A stretch of DNA of 36,881 nucleotides from Planctomycetota bacterium (GTDB lineage: Bacteria > Planctomycetota > Phycisphaerae > UBA1845 > Fen-1342), in assembly GCA_016235145.1 (NCBI GenBank), contig JACRLV010000299.1, positions 1 to 36,881 on the forward strand, written 5' to 3'. The notes beneath the pieces are model-generated. The model searched no databases. It saw nothing but the letters and a program-made list of their open reading frames with translations, and had not been told where the DNA came from. Below are positions 29,667 through 36,881 of the stretch, in pieces. Both the position numbers and the translations under genes were made by a program. Each line of letters starts with the position of its first letter. Position 1 is the stretch's first letter.

Positions 29667-31127
29667 ATGATCGAAACACCCGCTGCACCAACTGCGTCGC
29701 CATCCGCCGAGCCGACTTGCACGGCGCGTGGCCGGATTCTGGTCGTAGACGACGAGCCGCTGAAGCGCATCACGCTCCAGATCGAGCTGAGCGAACAGGG
29801 ATACGAAGTTTTCGAAGCAGCAGATGCCGTCGCCGGCAAGCGGATCATCGAATCGCAGCCGATCGACGTGGTCGTTTCGGACGTCCGCATGCCCGGGCTC
29901 AGCGGCCTGGATCTGCTCGCATACGTCAAGCTGACGCGGCCCGACGTCGAAGTGATCCTGATGACCGCGTACGCCACCGTGCAGACCGCCGTGCAGGCGA
30001 TTAAGCGCGGCGCGTACGATTACATCACCAAGCCCTTCACCACCGCGGAGCTTTCCGAAAAACTGGCCCAGCTTTTCGCGATCCGCCAGGCAAAGCAGAA
30101 CACCGACAGCGTGCAGAAGTTCGGCCGCCTGATCGCGCGCAGCGCGAACATGCACCGGCTTTTCGACAAGCTGCGGGCCGTCGCCGACACCGATCGCACG
30201 ATCCTGCTGTGCGGAGAAAGCGGAACGTGCAAGGAGTTGTTCGCCGAAGCGATCCATCAGAACAGCCGCCGCGCGGATCATCCGCTGGTGCGTTTCAGTT
30301 GTGCGGCGCTTCAGCCGACCGTGCTTGAAAGCGAATTGTTCGGCCATGAGAAAGGCGCGTTCACCGGCGCAATCCGCCAGAAGCCCGGCCGTTTTGAAAT
30401 GGCTCACAACGGCACGATTCTGCTCGACGAGGTTGACGACATTCCGACCGAGATCCAGGTCAAGCTGCTGCGCGTCGCCGAGCAGCACGAGTTCGAGCGC
30501 GTCGGCGGCGAGAGCCCGGTCAAGGTCGACGTGCGCCTGATCTGCGCCACAAAACGCGACCTGCTCGGCCTGGTCAAGGAAGGCAAGTTCCGCGAAGACC
30601 TCTACTACCGCCTCAACGTGTTCAGCTTGAACATCCCGCCGCTCCGCGAGCGCCGCGAGGACATCCCCGTGCTTGCGCGGCACTTCGCTGATAAGCACTC
30701 TTCCTTGGCGGGCGACAAGCCCGTGGCGATCAACGCGCACGCGATTGACGAACTCATGCGGCACACCTGGCCCGGCAACGTGCGCGAACTCGAGCACGTC
30801 ATCGAACGGGCCTTGGCTTTCTGCGGCGGCGAGGAGATTCGTCCGGAGCACATTCTGCCCCTGGCGCAGGATGCATCGGACCAGGTCGGGGCGGCGACGA
30901 TGGAGCTGGCCGAGGCCGGCAAGCTGGGATTGAACGAAACCGTTTCCGACATCGAACGCCGGATGATTCTGATGGCCCTGCGCCAATGCAACGGAAACCA
31001 GGCGCGGGCCGCGCAGCGTCTTGGCATTCCGCGCACGACGCTTCGCGCCCCTAGCCACGAGCCAGCCCTATTGGCACGCTATTTGCCCGCGTGCATTTCG
31101 TGTCGCTTTGCGCTATTGTATTTGTAA
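29667..31127 (+). CDS. NtrC-family sigma54-dependent response regulator (atypical Walker A and C-terminus)
   Basis: Receiver 'ILVVDDEP...VVVSDVRMPG...LMTAYAT...YITKPF'; AAA+ domain with GAFTGA ('GHEKGAFTGAIRQKPGRFEMA') and 'GTILLDEVDDIP'; Fis start 'QCNGNQARAAQRLGIPRTTLRA'. Confidence 0.88.
   Translation: MIETPAAPTASPSAEPTCTARGRILVVDDEPLKRITLQIELSEQGYEVFEAADAVAGKRIIESQPIDVVVSDVRMPGLSGLDLLAYVKLTRPDVEVILMTAYATVQTAVQAIKRGAYDYITKPFTTAELSEKLAQLFAIRQAKQNTDSVQKFGRLIARSANMHRLFDKLRAVADTDRTILLCGESGTCKELFAEAIHQNSRRADHPLVRFSCAALQPTVLESELFGHEKGAFTGAIRQKPGRFEMAHNGTILLDEVDDIPTEIQVKLLRVAEQHEFERVGGESPVKVDVRLICATKRDLLGLVKEGKFREDLYYRLNVFSLNIPPLRERREDIPVLARHFADKHSSLAGDKPVAINAHAIDELMRHTWPGNVRELEHVIERALAFCGGEEIRPEHILPLAQDASDQVGAATMELAEAGKLGLNETVSDIERRMILMALRQCNGNQARAAQRLGIPRTTLRAPSHEPALLARYLPACISCRFALLYL
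31072..31087 (+). promoter_or_regulatory. Candidate sigma54 promoter upstream of the 2-oxoacid:ferredoxin oxidoreductase operon
   Basis: TGGCACG-CTAT-TTGC-C; exact consensus core, about 77 nt upstream of the ATG at 31164, overlapping the 3' end of the regulator ORF. Confidence 0.75.
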
Positions 31128-31163
31128 CGGGCCAAGTATTCCGATTCATAGGGAGACGGTCGG

Positions 31164-33038
31164 ATGACCACGACTCTCGCCGCTGATTCCATTGACAGTT
31201 CCAAGTCCAGACGGGTTGAGGAGCTGCCTCACGCCGCGGTCCGCTTCGCGGGTGATTCCGGCGACGGTATGCAGCTCGCTGGAACGCAGTTTACGAACAC
31301 CTCTGCGGTGCTTGGCAATGACATTGCGACATTGCCCGACTACCCTGCGGAAATTCGCGCACCTGCCGGGACGCTGGCCGGGGTGTCGGGGTTCCAGATC
31401 AACTTCTCGAACCACAACATCCACACGCCCGGCGACAAAGTCGATGCGCTGATCGCGATGAACCCGGCCGCGATGAAGACCAATCTGAAGGACCTCATCG
31501 ACGGCGGCATCCTGATCGTGAACATCGATGAGTTCACGCCGATCGCGCTTCAAAAAGCGAAGTACGAGGGAGACCCGTTCGAGCTTCCGGAATTTCAGCG
31601 CGTTCGCGTCTACAAAGTGCCGATTAGCAAGCACACTCTCGAGGCTGTCAAAGAGTCCGGCCTTGCGCCGAAGGAAGCCGAGCGCTGCAAGAACATCTAC
31701 GCCCTTGGCATCGTTTTCTGGCTCTACGATCGCCCGCTCGAAACCACGCTGAAGTGGATTCACTCCAAGTTCGGCAGCAAGGCTGGCGTCGCGAAGGCGA
31801 ACGAACTGGCTCTTCGGGCGGGGTACAACTTCGGCGAGACTGCCGAGCTGTTCCCGGTCCGCTACAAGGTCAGAAAGGCATCGCTTCCGCCCGGCCGCTA
31901 TCGAAACGTGACGGGAAACCAGGCCGCGGCGCTCGGGTGCGTCGCAGCCGCGAAGCTGGCGGGCAAGCCGCTCGTTTATTCGTCATATCCAATCACGCCG
32001 GCGAGCGAGATTCTTCAAGAACTTTCCGCACTGAAGGCCTTTAACGTTCGCACATTTCAGGCTGAGGACGAGATCGCCGCAATGTGCAGCACCGTCGGCG
32101 CCGCCTTCACCGGCGCGATCGCCGTCACGGGCACCAGCGGACCAGGCGTGGCTCTCAAGCAGGAGGGCATCGGCCTGGCGGTGATTCTGGAGCTGCCCAG
32201 CCTCATCATCAACGTGCAGCGCGGCGGCCCGTCGACCGGCCTGCCGACCAAGACCGAACAGGCGGACCTGTGGCAGGCCGTGATGGGCCGCAACGGCGAA
32301 TGCCCGATGCCGGTCATCGCGGCCGAATCGCCGGCGGACTGTTTCTGGGCGGTCGTTGACGCCGCCCGCATCGCGGTCAAATACATGACGCCGGTCATGG
32401 TGCTGTCCGACGGTTACGTCGCCAACGGCTCGGAACCGTGGCGAATCCCGACCGAGGCGGAACTGCCTCCGATCGCCAGTCGGCATCCGACCGATCCCGC
32501 TGAATTCCAGCCGTATCTTCGCGATGCACATGGCAGTCGGCCGTGGGCGCTGCCCGGCACGCCGGGATTTCAGCACCGCGTCGGCGGGCTCGAGAAAGAG
32601 CACGTTACCGGCGACATCAGCTACGACCCCGCGAATCACCAGCTCATGGTCGATCTGCGGGCACAGAAAGTCGCCAACGTCGCCAAGGACATTCCGACAC
32701 CGGAAGTGTACGGCGATCCGCAAGGCGAACTCCTGGTCGTGACCTGGGGCGGGACGTTCGGAACCGTGCGGACGGCGGTCGAGCGGGCGCGTGACGAGGG
32801 CAAATCGGTTTCGCACCTGCATCTGCGTTGGGTGAACCCGATGCCGTCGCAGCTTGGCGAGATCCTCGCTCGTTTCCGCACCGTGCTGGTCGCGGAACTG
32901 AACATGGGCCAGCTCGAATTCCTGCTGCGCGCCCAGTACCTGATTGAGCCGCTGGCGCTGCACAAGGTGCAGGGCAAGCCGTTCCAGGTGGCTGAGATCC
33001 AGCAGAAGATTGACGAGATCCTGTCCGGGATGAAATAA
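31164..33038 (+). CDS. korA: 2-oxoacid:ferredoxin oxidoreductase, gamma-alpha fused subunit
   Basis: 'VRFAGDSGDGMQLAGTQFTN' gamma domain; 'YSSYPITPASEILQELS', 'AVTGTSGPGVALKQEGIGLAVILELPSLIINVQRGGPSTGLPTKTEQADL'; SD GGGAG. Confidence 0.93.
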   Translation: MTTTLAADSIDSSKSRRVEELPHAAVRFAGDSGDGMQLAGTQFTNTSAVLGNDIATLPDYPAEIRAPAGTLAGVSGFQINFSNHNIHTPGDKVDALIAMNPAAMKTNLKDLIDGGILIVNIDEFTPIALQKAKYEGDPFELPEFQRVRVYKVPISKHTLEAVKESGLAPKEAERCKNIYALGIVFWLYDRPLETTLKWIHSKFGSKAGVAKANELALRAGYNFGETAELFPVRYKVRKASLPPGRYRNVTGNQAAALGCVAAAKLAGKPLVYSSYPITPASEILQELSALKAFNVRTFQAEDEIAAMCSTVGAAFTGAIAVTGTSGPGVALKQEGIGLAVILELPSLIINVQRGGPSTGLPTKTEQADLWQAVMGRNGECPMPVIAAESPADCFWAVVDAARIAVKYMTPVMVLSDGYVANGSEPWRIPTEAELPPIASRHPTDPAEFQPYLRDAHGSRPWALPGTPGFQHRVGGLEKEHVTGDISYDPANHQLMVDLRAQKVANVAKDIPTPEVYGDPQGELLVVTWGGTFGTVRTAVERARDEGKSVSHLHLRWVNPMPSQLGEILARFRTVLVAELNMGQLEFLLRAQYLIEPLALHKVQGKPFQVAEIQQKIDEILSGMK

Positions 33039-33104
33039 ACCGTCGCGCGGCGAACGCCCGCGTGACACGCTCGACGAGTAGCGAGAATTGCGAGGTTTTT
33101 TGAG

Positions 33105-34028
33105 ATGTCCACTGCGGAACTCCCGACGCTGAAGCCCAAGGACTACAAGAGCGACCAGGAAGTGCGCTGGTGCCCGGGCTGCGGCGACTATTCGATCCTG
33201 CTTCAGTTGCAGAAGGTCTGCGCCGATCTCCGGCTGAAGAAAGAGAACACCGTCTTCGTGTCGGGCATCGGTTGCTCCAGCCGCTTCCCGTATTACATGG
33301 AGACGTACGCCGTGCACGGAATCCACGGCCGCGCGCCGGCAATTGCGACCCGCCGCAACGTCAACCTCAAGATCATCCTGTTCAACAATCGCATTTACGG
33401 CCTGACCAAGGGCCAGTATTCGCCGACCAGCGAACTCGGCAAGAAGACCAAGAGCTCGCCGATGGGAACCGTCGATTATCCGATGCACCCGCTGTGCATC
33501 GCGATCGGCGCGGAGGCGACGTTTGTCGCGCGAAGCGTCGACGTGGACGTCAAACACCTTCAGGAAACTCTGCGGCGGGCCGCACTGCACCGGGGCACCG
33601 CGTATGTCGAGGTCTACCAGGACTGCAACGTGTTCAACCACGACGCGTTCGCATTCGCGACGGAGCGCAGCGTGCGCGACGACAACCTGCTCTACCTGGA
33701 GCACGGCAAGCCGATGATCTTCGGCAAGGAACGCAACAAGGGCATCCGGCTCAACGGAACCACGCCCGAGGTCGTACAGCTCGGCGCCGGCGTCACCGCC
33801 GACGACCTGCTCATTCACGACGAGAAGGCGCCGGAGCCGACCTTGGCGTACCTGCTCTCGCGGATGCGATACCCGGAATTCCCGGAGCCGGTCGGCGTTT
33901 TCCGCGCAGTTGAGCAGCCGACTTACGACGACATGGTGATGGAGCAGGTTCGGGCGGCGGAGGCCAAGCACGGTCAAGGCGACTTGATGAAGCTCTTCAA
34001 CAGCGGCGAAACCTGGACCGTGAACTAG
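33105..34028 (+). CDS. korB: 2-oxoacid:ferredoxin oxidoreductase, beta subunit
   Basis: 'VRWCPGCGDYSILLQLQKV', 'FVSGIGCSSRFPYYMETYAVHGIHGRAPAIATRRN', 'NNRIYGLTKGQYSPTSELG'. Confidence 0.93.
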   Translation: MSTAELPTLKPKDYKSDQEVRWCPGCGDYSILLQLQKVCADLRLKKENTVFVSGIGCSSRFPYYMETYAVHGIHGRAPAIATRRNVNLKIILFNNRIYGLTKGQYSPTSELGKKTKSSPMGTVDYPMHPLCIAIGAEATFVARSVDVDVKHLQETLRRAALHRGTAYVEVYQDCNVFNHDAFAFATERSVRDDNLLYLEHGKPMIFGKERNKGIRLNGTTPEVVQLGAGVTADDLLIHDEKAPEPTLAYLLSRMRYPEFPEPVGVFRAVEQPTYDDMVMEQVRAAEAKHGQGDLMKLFNSGETWTVN

Positions 34029-34056
34029 CACGGACTGGATTCGATTTTCACATCAG

Positions 34057-34099
34057 ACCTCCGCGTCCGACGGCGAATTTCGCTGGCGGACGCGGAGGT
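34057..34099 (+). terminator. Rho-independent terminator of the oxidoreductase operon
   Basis: ACCTCCGCGTCCG (34057-34069) / CGGACGCGGAGGT (34087-34099), 13-bp perfect stem followed by TGATTTTT. Confidence 0.85.
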
Positions 34100-34225
34100 T
34101 GATTTTTGGTCTCGTCGCCGTTCCGCCATGCCGCGCCCGCGCTGGATTCGCCGTTTCGCAGTCCCCGGGGCGCTACCTGTTCGGTCGATCGTCAGCGGGC
34201 GGTCTGGCCGGTCTTAAAAGGAGGC

Positions 34226-34270
34226 GGGCGAGTCGAGCATGGGCGTAAGGTGGCGGGACTCGACTCGCCC
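34226..34270. repeat. 12-bp perfect inverted repeat
   Basis: GGGCGAGTCGAG (34226-34237) / CTCGACTCGCCC (34259-34270), 21-nt loop. Confidence 0.8.
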
Positions 34271-34297
34271 TTCATCAGGGGAACGGAGGTTTGGAAA

Positions 34298-34380
34298 GAG
34301 GCTCGCAGGCTCTTGCGGCGACGGTCCGAATCGGACCTCCCCTCGCAAGCACCGTCTTCCATGAACGCCCTACGAGCCTT
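34298..34380 (-). other. Nested three-stem intergenic structure (candidate structured RNA)
   Basis: Outer GGCTCGCAGG (34300-34309)/CCTACGAGCC (34369-34378); middle CTTGCG (34312-34317)/CGCAAG (34344-34349); apical GGTCCG-AAT-CGGACC (34323-34337). Confidence 0.4.
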
Positions 34381-34460
34381 CGTCCTGGGAGCAGCAGCCG
34401 CTGCAAAGCGGGCATTCCAGCCGTGGCGCGGAAGCAACGCCCGCTCGCGCTAGCTCTGGC

Positions 34461-35045
34461 TCATTCGTGGATCGTCTCCTCGCTCGATGCCTCCACTCCG
34501 CACTGGGGAGCAGCGCCCGCCGCCGCTTCGGCGAGCCCCCAGGCCATCAGTTCGTTGCGAATCAGTTCGGCCACCAGCGACGCGGACACGACCGCAAAGT
34601 CAAGCCCAAGCACGCGGGTTTCGATTTCGCCGGCCAGGATGCGCGCGACGCCTGCGCCGATTTCGTGATTGCGCTCGATCGAATGCGCGACGCGCGATTT
34701 CGACCAAGGTTCGGCCTTCTCGCCCCCGGGCGTCAGCACGCAAGTCCGCTTACGCTTGCTCTGGCGAAGCCGACGGTGGCGCATAACCGCTTCCGCGACA
34801 TCCGGCAGGCCGGTTTCCTGAAGGACGGTCCGCACGCAATGAAAGAGATATTCCGTAGTCGGCGGAGCGTCCTCGCGCCACTCTTCCACGTGAATCGCGA
34901 CCGCCCGCGCCAAGGCATCGGCGTAAAGCTGGTCGTAGCCGCAGCCCTCCATGGCCGCCGCCAGCCCGCGCCGGAGCTTGCGAAAATCAAACGCCTCGCA
35001 TGAGCCGTCACGCTTTTCGACGCTAGCGCGTTTGTTCTTTTTCAC
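34461..35045 (-). CDS. Standalone ATP-cone domain protein next to NrdR
   Basis: GTG start; 'VEKRDGSCEAFDFRKLRRGLAAAMEGCGYDQLYADALARAVAIHV...TEYLFHCVRTVLQETGLPDVAEAVMRHRRLRQ' fits ATP-cone; second part 'WSKSRVAHSIERNHEIGAGVARILAGEIETRVLGLDFAVVSASLVAELIRNELMAWGL' resembles an RNR-type N-terminal helical segment. Confidence 0.75.
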   Translation of the reverse strand: MKKNKRASVEKRDGSCEAFDFRKLRRGLAAAMEGCGYDQLYADALARAVAIHVEEWREDAPPTTEYLFHCVRTVLQETGLPDVAEAVMRHRRLRQSKRKRTCVLTPGGEKAEPWSKSRVAHSIERNHEIGAGVARILAGEIETRVLGLDFAVVSASLVAELIRNELMAWGLAEAAAGAAPQCGVEASSEETIHE

Positions 35046-35553
35046 GGTGTTCGCCTGATGGGTCGAACAGGTTCTGCTGCCCAGGAATATCGCCGGCCGC
35101 TTCTTCGATTACGTTTTGCGCTTCCTCGATGAAGTCGCCGACATCCTGAAACTGGCGATACACGCTGGCGAACCGCACATACGCAACCTTGTCGATTCGC
35201 TTGAGCACCGCGGCGATCTTCTCGCCGATCGCCTGACTCGATACTTCCTTTTCGAAGGCGGAGATCAGCTGCTCTTCCACCTCGTCGGCGATCTGCTCCA
35301 AACACTCGGCGGAAATCGGGCGCTTGTACGTCGCGCGCTTCAGTCCGGCGAGCACCTTTGCACGGTCGTACGGAACGCGCGATCCGTCCCGTTTCACGAC
35401 CTGGAGCTTGACCTTGTCCTCAGCCCGTTCGTACGTCGTGAAACGCCGCTCGCACGCCAAGCAATGCCGACGACGACGAATCCCTCTTCCGCCGTCCGTG
35501 GCGCGAGAGTCAATCACCTTGTCGTTGTCAGCGTTACAGAACGGGCATCGCAT
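35023..35553 (-). CDS. nrdR: Transcriptional repressor NrdR
   Basis: 'MRCPFCNADNDKVIDSRATDGGRGIRRRRHCLACERRFTTYERAE' zinc ribbon plus ATP-cone 'VVKRDGSRVPYDRAKVLAGLKRATYKRPIS'. ATG at 35551-35553. Confidence 0.95.
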   Translation of the reverse strand: MRCPFCNADNDKVIDSRATDGGRGIRRRRHCLACERRFTTYERAEDKVKLQVVKRDGSRVPYDRAKVLAGLKRATYKRPISAECLEQIADEVEEQLISAFEKEVSSQAIGEKIAAVLKRIDKVAYVRFASVYRQFQDVGDFIEEAQNVIEEAAGDIPGQQNLFDPSGEHREKEQTR

Positions 35554-35766
35554 GCGAATCCGCCGCAGGACCGCCGCCCGCGCCACCGGCCGACTTCCTC
35601 GGGTCTGCCCAAGCCGGTTTCGTTTCTCAAATCCCCTGGGAGGACACCGACTTGGACACAACCAGTTGTTACATGGCGCACTGTACACCACCATACAATG
35701 GGTGTCAATGGAAAAGCCCGCTCAAACGAGACTTTCTGTGAAGATTTCGATATAAGGGCGGCAATC

Positions 35767-36520
35767 ATGGCTGCTGCGGAAATCCTCCACGACAACATTC
35801 GCATTCTGGGCTCGTCCTCGGCGGGCGAAGAGACCTATTTTCTGCTTCCCGAGCTGGGCGTTGCTTTCGATTTCGGCCGCTCGCCGCGTGAGCTGATTCC
35901 CATTGAGCATGTGTTTCTGACTCACGGGCATCTCGATCACACCGCCGGGCTCGCCTATTACTTTGCGCAGCGCTGGTTTGTGGACGCCGCACCGGGCAAT
36001 CTGTACCTGGCGCCTTCGTTGATCGAGCCCGTGCGCCGGTTGCTTCGTGCTTTCGGCGAAATCGACGGGCACGAGCCGCCTGCGCGGTTACACCCGTCGG
36101 TTCCCGGAGTCGACATTGAGGTGCGTCGCGGATTGATCGTGCGTCCATTTGACGTCAATCATTTCGGCCCGCGCACACAACGGGCGGCGCTCTCACAGGC
36201 TCTGGGCTATGGTCAGAAAGGCCAAGATCCTGCTGCTGGAATGCACTTTTTTTGACGCCGAGGACCAACAACGAGCCCGCGCCGGCGGGCACATTCACGT
36301 CGATGATCTGCCGGCAATGCTCCCCCGCCTGGAGAATGAGCGAATCGTGCTCACCCATCTCTCGCGACGAATCATGCCTGGAGAGGCCAAGACCATCCTG
36401 CGCCGCGTAATCGGCGACCAAGAACTCGCCCGCGTTTCGCTGCTGAACGACCATCGGCGGCGCGGTGCGAAGGACCACAAGCCGCGCACCGAAAAGCCCG
36501 ACGCGCAAACGCCACCCTGA
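35767..36520 (+). pseudogene. MBL-fold (RNase Z-like) hydrolase with an internal deletion and frameshift
   Basis: 'EHVFLTHGHLDHTAGLAYYFAQRWF...FDVNHFGPRTQRAALSQALGY' in one frame, then 'MVRKAKILLLECTFFDAEDQQRARAGGHIHVDDLPAMLPRLENERIVLTHLSRR' in the next frame; expected central GDT region missing. Confidence 0.75.
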
Positions 36521-36609
36521 TCTTCGCAAACAAAAGCGGTCCGGCGCGGGTACAAACGCCGCGATCGCCCTCGCCGCGCCGCTGCTTGCGCTCTGGGGTG
36601 CAAAGCAAC

Positions 36610-36638
36610 GCGGCCGGTCCCGTAAGGAAGCCGGCCGC
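36610..36638 (-). terminator. Hairpin at the 3' end of the right-edge dockerin gene
   Basis: GCGGCCGG-(13 nt)-CCGGCCGC between the MBL locus and the stop at 36672. Confidence 0.55.
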
Positions 36639-36671
36639 TGTGTTGTTCGCGAGTGCGATGCTTAATTTCGA

Positions 36672-36881
36672 TTACGGGCAGGGCAGCCCGAAACGCGAGA
36701 GCAGCAGCGTCAGATCGGCCAGTTCCACGGCGCCATTGTTGTCCAGGTCAGCGGGCAGGCTGGAGCCCGTGCTGCCGAACTGGCTGAGCAACAGCGTCAG
36801 GTCGCTCAGATCCACCTGATGGTCGTTGTTGATGTCGCCGACGCACGGCTGTGAGGCCGAGACTGTGAAACTGATCGAGGG
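36672..36881 (-). CDS. C-terminal fragment of a dockerin-type secreted protein (continues off the right edge)
   Basis: Minus-strand reading PSISFTVSASQPCVGDINNDHQVDLSDLTLLLSQFGSTGSSLPADLDNNGAVELADLTLLLSRFGLPCP*; two Ca-binding dockerin-like repeats. Not in the ORF track because it has no start in the window. Confidence 0.85.
   Translation of the reverse strand, partial: PSISFTVSASQPCVGDINNDHQVDLSDLTLLLSQFGSTGSSLPADLDNNGAVELADLTLLLSRFGLPCP

Noticed and set aside
31313-31327. TGGCAATGACATTGC, a partial sigma54-like match
   Set aside because: Inside korA coding sequence and departs from TGGCAC; likely chance.
35554-35766. NrdR box upstream of nrdR (ACAACCAGTTGT palindrome near 35655)
   Set aside because: Only short arms match; does not fit the ACAC-AT-rich-GTGT consensus.
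1-36881. Defence system, toxin-antitoxin, prophage or biosynthetic cluster
   Set aside because: No recognisable nuclease/helicase/RT/integrase combinations; endonuclease V is a housekeeping repair enzyme here.

Overview
This window looks like an ordinary high-GC chromosomal segment from a Planctomycetes/Phycisphaerae-like bacterium. That lineage guess rests on the DUF1501 + DUF1549/DUF1553 gene pair, dockerin-type C-termini and a PEP-CTERM/exosortase locus. The left end is a minus-strand exopolysaccharide/exosortase operon (wza-like -> exosortase -> EpsI-like -> TPR-like, partial). The rest is mostly housekeeping and metabolic: NeuD/PglD-like acyltransferase, malic enzyme, a secreted pentein-fold (agmatine/peptidylarginine deiminase-like) protein, NuoI, fused 2-oxoacid dehydrogenase E1, TMTC-like TPR membrane protein, TerC, FolC, endonuclease V, a sigma54-type response regulator, a 2-oxoacid:ferredoxin oxidoreductase pair, and NrdR with an overlapping ATP-cone gene. 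I found no CRISPR array, tRNA, rRNA, transposase or clear defence system. The most notable signals are: (1) three near-identical sigma54 promoters (TGGCACGC-N3-TTGC) upstream of malic enzyme, endonuclease V and the ferredoxin oxidoreductase, beside a sigma54 activator with an altered Walker A (GESGTCKE) and a truncated Fis helix; (2) several damaged or recoded ORFs (an in-frame amber in a VPS10/BNR-dockerin protein, a PEP-CTERM gene spread over three frames, an MBL-fold gene lacking its middle); (3) a 262-bp element with 16-bp perfect terminal inverted repeats and nested conserved palindromes, plus other palindromic intergenic repeats and a candidate structured RNA; (4) a standalone ATP-cone protein translationally overlapped with NrdR. 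No database search was possible, so family names come from motif recognition.
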